Both the position numbers and the translations under genes were made by a program. Below are positions 60,567-64,000 of a DNA stretch of 64,000 nt, piece after piece (the stretch's first letter is position 1; each line of letters begins with the position of its first letter). The stretch is from Croceivirga sp009797885. GTDB lineage: Bacteria > Bacteroidota > Bacteroidia > Flavobacteriales > Flavobacteriaceae. The DNA lies in assembly GCA_045866215.1 (NCBI GenBank), contig AP035880.1, positions 496,001 to 560,000 of the forward strand. Reading direction: 5' to 3'. The notes under the pieces are model-generated. The model had not been told where the DNA came from. It was given only the letters and a program-made list of their open reading frames with translations, and searched no databases.

Positions 60567-61358
60567 ATGGCAAACATATCTACAATGTTTTGCATGATGA
60601 TACTGATTTCATGCAAAACCAATTCACATACTATGATTAAAACTGATTTAAAAAACGAAAATTCCAATAAACAATTAATACTTGATTTTTATTCCAAAGT
60701 GTTTGGACAAGGAAATGAGAAATTTGCCGATGCCGTAATTGCAGCTGATTACATCCAACACAATCCTACGGTAAAGACCGGAAAAACTGGATTTATGGAA
60801 TTTCTTGCCCTGTTAAAACAGATGCCGAAACCTGAGAATCCAAAGCAACCCTTTATGCGATTCATTTGTGAGGACAATTTTGTAGCTGTCCATTCACAAA
60901 TTGAATTTATGGGAAAGGAAAATGCTACAGTTGATTTTTATCGCATTGAAAACGGATTAATTTCCGAACACTGGGATGCGGTACAGGAAATTGTTGGTTC
61001 CAAACCCAAAGTCATCGGGACCGTTGCCATTGATGGTCAAGAAAATTCCGCAGTAAATAAAAAGATTGTAGCGCGTTTTGTAGAACAAGTGCTGATTGGG
61101 AAACAGACTGCTAAAACAACGGATTTCTTAGGCGATGGTCTTCATCTATCGGACTTTGAAACCGATTATGACTCATTTCGATTACATCGTGTCATTGGAG
61201 AACACAATTTTGTAATGACACAGTCCGAATTCGAGAAAGCAGGAACCCGTTTTGTTCAATATGACATGTATAGATTATCCAATGGGTCAATTGTCGAATA
61301 TTGGACAGTGCGACAAATGATTCCTGAGCATATGGCACATGCAAACGGTATGATTTAA
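60567..61358 (+). CDS. Tandem SnoaL/NTF2-like lipoprotein
   Basis: The 263-residue protein contains two copies of a SnoaL-like domain: LILDFYSKVFGQGNEKFADAVIAADYIQHNPTVKTG ... MEFMGKENATVDFYRIENGLISEHWDAVQE and VARFVEQVLIGKQTAKTTDFLGDGLHLSDF ... VQYDMYRLSNGSIVEYWTVRQ (each quoted in short pieces). The second copy lacks the aligned first His. A short hydrophobic start with ISC could be a lipoprotein signal. It has a probable promoter and a strong terminator, unlike most cassettes. Confidence 0.82.
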   Translation: MANISTMFCMMILISCKTNSHTMIKTDLKNENSNKQLILDFYSKVFGQGNEKFADAVIAADYIQHNPTVKTGKTGFMEFLALLKQMPKPENPKQPFMRFICEDNFVAVHSQIEFMGKENATVDFYRIENGLISEHWDAVQEIVGSKPKVIGTVAIDGQENSAVNKKIVARFVEQVLIGKQTAKTTDFLGDGLHLSDFETDYDSFRLHRVIGEHNFVMTQSEFEKAGTRFVQYDMYRLSNGSIVEYWTVRQMIPEHMAHANGMI

Positions 61359-61418
61359 ATCGTAAAGTGTGATCTTGCCGAAGTAAACTTAATAAAAACG
61401 GCAGATCCTAAAAACAAT

Positions 61419-61450
61419 GGAGTGATGTGGTGCAACTACATCACTCCTTT
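61419..61450 (+). terminator. Rho-independent terminator after the SnoaL-type gene
   Basis: GGAGTGATGT (61419-61428) pairs perfectly with ACATCACTCC (61438-61447), followed by TTTATAGTTTT. Confidence 0.88.
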
Positions 61451-61462
61451 ATAGTTTTATAG

Positions 61463-61786
61463 CCATTCAACGATAAAATTCCCAATGTTTCATATGACCC
61501 ACTGATGATGTGACATTATTCATGACATTCGTATTGTTTTTTATAGGAATTCATCGGCCGCTCTACGCAGTGGTTTGCGAACACCGTTCCCAATACTTTG
61601 AAAAAAGGAATATATCGCCACTACATGATCTTATTAAAAAACGATGCCGTAGTACATAAAACTGAAAATAGGGCCAAAGGACCATAATATCGTTACAGGT
61701 TTTCACTATATTTCCCAAAGGTTCGGCATCAGCGCACCAACCTGTACACGACTCGCACAGCTATTGCACATAGCCCGGCGTTGTGC
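61463..61786 (+). repeat. attC-like site U (long form)
   Basis: Left box TTCAAC, shared 49-base centre segment with site F, right arm CTATTGCACATAGCCC, right box GTTGTGC (61780-61786). Left boundary uncertain. Confidence 0.5.
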
Positions 61787-61826
61787 GTCATTTGGAATCA
61801 CTAAAAATTAACAAATTGAAGACGAT

Positions 61827-62450
61827 ATGACAGGACCAAATAAAGACATAAAATTTCCACTTGAAAATTACGACAGACTTTGTTTTTTAAAAAATGTCAT
61901 TAAAAATCCTGAAATCATTGTTGGAGATTACACGTATTATGATGATTTCGAAAATGTGGAGAATTTTGAAAAAAACGTAAAGTATCATTTTGACTTTATA
62001 GGTGACAAACTAATTATAGGGAAGTTTTGCATGATTGCATCTGACGTAAAATTTATAATGAATGGAGCAAATCATTTGACAAATTCACTTACAACTTATC
62101 CTTTTGCAATTTTTGGACATGGGTGGGAAAATGCAATGGAAGGCAAGACTTATCCTAAGAAGGGAGATATTAATATCGGTAATGACGTGTGGATCGGCTA
62201 CAACGCAACAATAATGGCAGGAGTGACTATTGGAGACGGAGCAATTATTGCTACAAACGCGACAGTAATCAAAGATGTTGAGCCCTATTCAATTGTTGGC
62301 GGGAATCCTGCAAGAGAAATTAAAAAAAGATTTTCCAAAGAGGTAATAACAAAACTATTGGAACTTGAATGGTGGAATTGGGATATTGAAAAAATCACGA
62401 AGAATGTTCAATACTTGACAGGTAACGAAATTGAAAAATTAATTGAATAA
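61827..62450 (+). CDS. CatB/Vat-type xenobiotic O-acetyltransferase (cassette 19)
   Basis: The 207-residue protein is a left-handed beta-helix acetyltransferase: VGDYTYYDDFENVENFEKNVKYH, IGKFCMIASDVKFIMNGANH with the catalytic His, INIGNDVWIGYNATIMAGVTIGDGAIIATNATV hexapeptide repeats and SIVGGNPAREIKKRF (shown in pieces). Chloramphenicol acetyltransferases of the CatB type and streptogramin A acetyltransferases (Vat) share these. catB genes are classical integron cassettes. Ends GTTGTGCGT and ACGCACAAC are perfectly complementary over 9 bases. AT-rich. Confidence 0.9.
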   Translation: MTGPNKDIKFPLENYDRLCFLKNVIKNPEIIVGDYTYYDDFENVENFEKNVKYHFDFIGDKLIIGKFCMIASDVKFIMNGANHLTNSLTTYPFAIFGHGWENAMEGKTYPKKGDINIGNDVWIGYNATIMAGVTIGDGAIIATNATVIKDVEPYSIVGGNPAREIKKRFSKEVITKLLELEWWNWDIEKITKNVQYLTGNEIEKLIE

Positions 62451-62457
62451 AAAGCAA

Positions 62458-62519
62458 ACGCACAACTATTACCATAGAGCAAAACCCTTAGGATACGCAT
62501 CATGGCCAAACCGTATGAT
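62458..62519 (+). repeat. attC-like site V (last of the array)
   Basis: Left box ACGCACAAC, arm TATTACCATAGAGC, arm ACGCATCATGGCC, spacer AAACC, decayed right box GTATGAT (62513-62519). The left box is an exact complement of the start of the CatB-type cassette. Confidence 0.65.
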
Positions 62520-62774
62520 AATGTAACATTCGCCTGCTACAACCAGAAACGCGTTCCCCCTTTTTTGAGAGCATAATAGCATCGCCGCGCCATGCCATAT
62601 TACTAAAATTGTAGAATAAGAGGGCCCTTCACAAAACCCTGCAAAGTAATGTCCGCAAATGTGGACTCCTTGGTGAACAATACCATGTAGCAGTCGAAAA
62701 TCAAATGCACATGACATCGTTGAAAGGATTCGGTTTAAAAAAGGGAAAACCCTAGAAAAAATGGGAAAACGCAA

Positions 62775-62782
62775 TACCTTTG
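62775..62782 (+). promoter_or_regulatory. -7 element for the terminal lipoprotein
   Basis: TACCTTTG matches TAnnTTTG, 33 bases before the ATG at 62816. Confidence 0.55.
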
Positions 62783-62815
62783 CAAACCCTAATTTTTGAC
62801 AATAAACATTACTGC

Positions 62816-63817
62816 ATGAAGACGCTATTTACCGCACTCGTTATTACTATTTTGGTAAGCTGTTCCACTAAAAACAGCAGAACAATTGATAGTATTCTTG
62901 ATTCCTCGCTACTGGTATACCAAATATCCGGATACGACGGCCCCAAAATTGACATCAATAAAGATAGTCTGGTCCAGTTTCTTACGGCGTTGCATTACAA
63001 TATTCCGCTTTCTGACATTGAAAGTGCGCTGAAATGGGCCCCTGGGACAACGGAGCGGAACATAGGTGCCCTAATTGAAAACAAACTACTTACAAAAAAA
63101 GGGGATTACTATCAACCCAACCTCGGGATATTAACGTTGGAGCGAGGGAATCTATTGAAGGAAAAAGGCCAAAAGGTAGCCAACGAAATTGCGGACAGTA
63201 TCAACAACTGGTTACCGGAAATAAAAAGGATACATAACGAAATGAATATTTCAAAGCACCATGATTTTCGTGAATTATCCTTCTTTTATCTAAGCAATGT
63301 CCTCCTCGATAATTTTCAAATCCAGCAGGTGGAAGAGGGTTTTTTAAGCACAAAGCGACCTTTACGAAATGGAAGTCGGTATTACCTTGCCATTGTTGAA
63401 GATGCCCCTTCGAACACTACCGAACCTTTCGGAATTTATGGCAACATGGGACTTTTTTGGAATGATTCAATAGGCATTTCCGTGTATGGTAACAAACGGA
63501 TTCAATCCAATGTTGGTTGGGATAATTATGAGGACAAGACTATTTATGTTTTTGATGAAAAGGATATGCAGGTGATAAGCCGTAAAATGCCCAATGCATT
63601 TTTCCCATGCCTGCTTGATATCCTGAACAGAAACAAACCCAGTTTTGAAGCCATATACCGTGAACTGAATTTTGACAAGGAAGTTTCGTTTGAAGAATTC
63701 TTTATCTTTTGGTACCATTTTATTTACACCGAGGCGACCGATATTCTCATGGCAAAAAACAGCATTCAAAAACCGAAAGACGAAATGTTTTATTATCAGG
63801 TTGCGAAGAATTTTTAA
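62816..63817 (+). CDS. Lipoprotein of unknown function with helical winged-helix-like N-terminal part
   Basis: From the ATG at 62816 the product has 333 residues with a lipoprotein signal (LVITILVSCST). Residues about 45-115 (IPLSDIESALKWAPGTTERNIGALIENKLLTKKGDYYQ) look like a winged-helix pattern, odd for an exported protein. The remainder is mixed. I do not recognise a family. It has its own promoter and lies between the array and a MoxR-type gene. Confidence 0.7.
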   Translation: MKTLFTALVITILVSCSTKNSRTIDSILDSSLLVYQISGYDGPKIDINKDSLVQFLTALHYNIPLSDIESALKWAPGTTERNIGALIENKLLTKKGDYYQPNLGILTLERGNLLKEKGQKVANEIADSINNWLPEIKRIHNEMNISKHHDFRELSFFYLSNVLLDNFQIQQVEEGFLSTKRPLRNGSRYYLAIVEDAPSNTTEPFGIYGNMGLFWNDSIGISVYGNKRIQSNVGWDNYEDKTIYVFDEKDMQVISRKMPNAFFPCLLDILNRNKPSFEAIYRELNFDKEVSFEEFFIFWYHFIYTEATDILMAKNSIQKPKDEMFYYQVAKNF

Positions 63818-63886
63818 GCATTAAAGCCGGTGCAATGGTCTGTCTATCCATAGCGTTGCCCTAAAAAGATGGGAGGGAATTCGATA

Positions 63887-64000
63887 TTATTCCAATAATT
63901 GGGAAATCAAGTCATCCTCGGAAATTCCTTCAGCCTCTGCCTTATAATTTTTGAGGATCCTATGCCTTAGGATACCATGGGCCACTGCTTTTATATTCTC
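63887..64000 (-). CDS. C-terminus of a MoxR-family AAA ATPase (partial)
   Basis: The minus-strand frame open to the window edge reads NIKAVAHGILRHRILKNYKA, then EAEGISEDDLISQLLE and stop. VAxxxLRHRI followed by EAEGI is the usual end of MoxR ATPases (lid domain). Only 37 residues are present. It marks ordinary chromosome to the right of the array. Confidence 0.8.
   Translation of the reverse strand, partial: ENIKAVAHGILRHRILKNYKAEAEGISEDDLISQLLE

Larger units (their letters stand above)
61359..61826 (+). other. Gap holding terminator and the left side of attC-like site U
   Basis: No gene is supported in these 468 bases. A strong terminator lies at 61419-61450, a 49-base segment shared with site F at 61514-61562, and the right end of site U near 61760-61786. 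Position 61463-61470 (CATTCAAC) is the best left-box candidate. Confidence 0.5.
62451..62815 (+). other. Gap after the last cassette, with promoter for the final lipoprotein
   Basis: It contains site V (62458-62519), then about 255 bases without a recognised gene, and a promoter element TACCTTTG at 62775-62782. An open frame from 62780 is in frame with the lipoprotein but its first 12 codons overlap the promoter. Confidence 0.5.

Noticed and set aside
44351..62519. The intergenic sites could be terminal repeats of many small transposons (MITE-like units carrying one gene each).
   Set aside because: No transposase, no target-site duplications were noticed, and the units are directly head-to-tail with a single shared box at each junction, which suits site-specific recombination better. 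Not fully excluded.
63818..63886. Possible further attC-like remnant (GGTGCAATGG ... CATAGCGTTGCCC) after the last lipoprotein.
   Set aside because: Only short matches and no complementarity with the start of the preceding unit; could be chance.

Overview
The window reads as a chromosome segment of a marine or soil Flavobacteriaceae (Bacteroidota). The evidence is a SusC/SusD pair, Bacteroidota-type promoters (TAnnTTTG), near absence of Shine-Dalgarno sequences, the gliding-motility lipoprotein GldI, a biotin-dependent propionyl-CoA to succinyl-CoA route, and many short lipoprotein signals (LxxC). No rRNA, tRNA, CRISPR array, transposase or phage module was recognised.

Layout. 1-4.6 kb: the end of a glycan-utilisation locus (SusC C-terminus, SusD, sulfatase). 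4.7-14.6 kb: a muropeptide-recycling cluster. A DeoR-family regulator and murQ lie on the minus strand; divergently, nagB (fused to a PIG-L deacetylase), a DigH-like glycosidase, ampG, nagZ, a methyltransferase and anmK are tightly packed. Two identical 13-bp direct repeats in the shared promoter region are a candidate operator. 14.6-16.3 kb: a Bcr/CflA exporter, and a GIY-YIG mini-gene bracketed by inverted 26-bp repeats. 16.7-24.75 kb: propionyl-CoA carboxylase subunits (minus strand), then udk-divIC-mutA-mutB (plus strand), so the route from propionyl-CoA to succinyl-CoA is nearly complete here; no epimerase was seen. 24.9-44.2 kb: ordinary housekeeping genes (parAB, dapB, lepB, two rhomboids, mutL, ribH, recF, ndk, nrnA, gldI, a double prolyl isomerase, DUF3810).

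44.3-62.5 kb is the striking part. About eighteen short, unrelated, almost all plus-strand genes are separated by a family of imperfect-palindromic intergenic sites. Examples of the genes are DUF1801, DinB, bestrophin, a serine hydrolase, GNAT, AraC, nitrilase, SRPBCC, TraB, DUF1905 and a CatB/Vat-type acetyltransferase. Each site has a left box ending in AAC, a GGCTATAATTCATTGC-like arm, a variable centre, an AATCATAGCCGAGACC-like arm and a right box GTTnnnn. This is the architecture of integron attC sites. In addition, the left box after a gene is usually complementary to the right box before that same gene (9/9, 9/9, 8/9 and 7/7 in the best cases). That is what the integron model predicts if recombination cuts after the G of the right box. 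No integrase is in the window, so it is best described as an integron-like cassette array without a visible integrase. One minus-strand Tat-lipoprotein isomerase and a 140-bp palindromic element interrupt it near 52.8-54.1 kb. The window ends with a lipoprotein of unknown function and the C-terminus of a MoxR-type ATPase on the minus strand.

Many genes have upstream in-frame extensions. Starts given here were chosen from signal peptides, family N-termini and promoter positions, and are judgements. All family names come from reading the translations, not from database searches.
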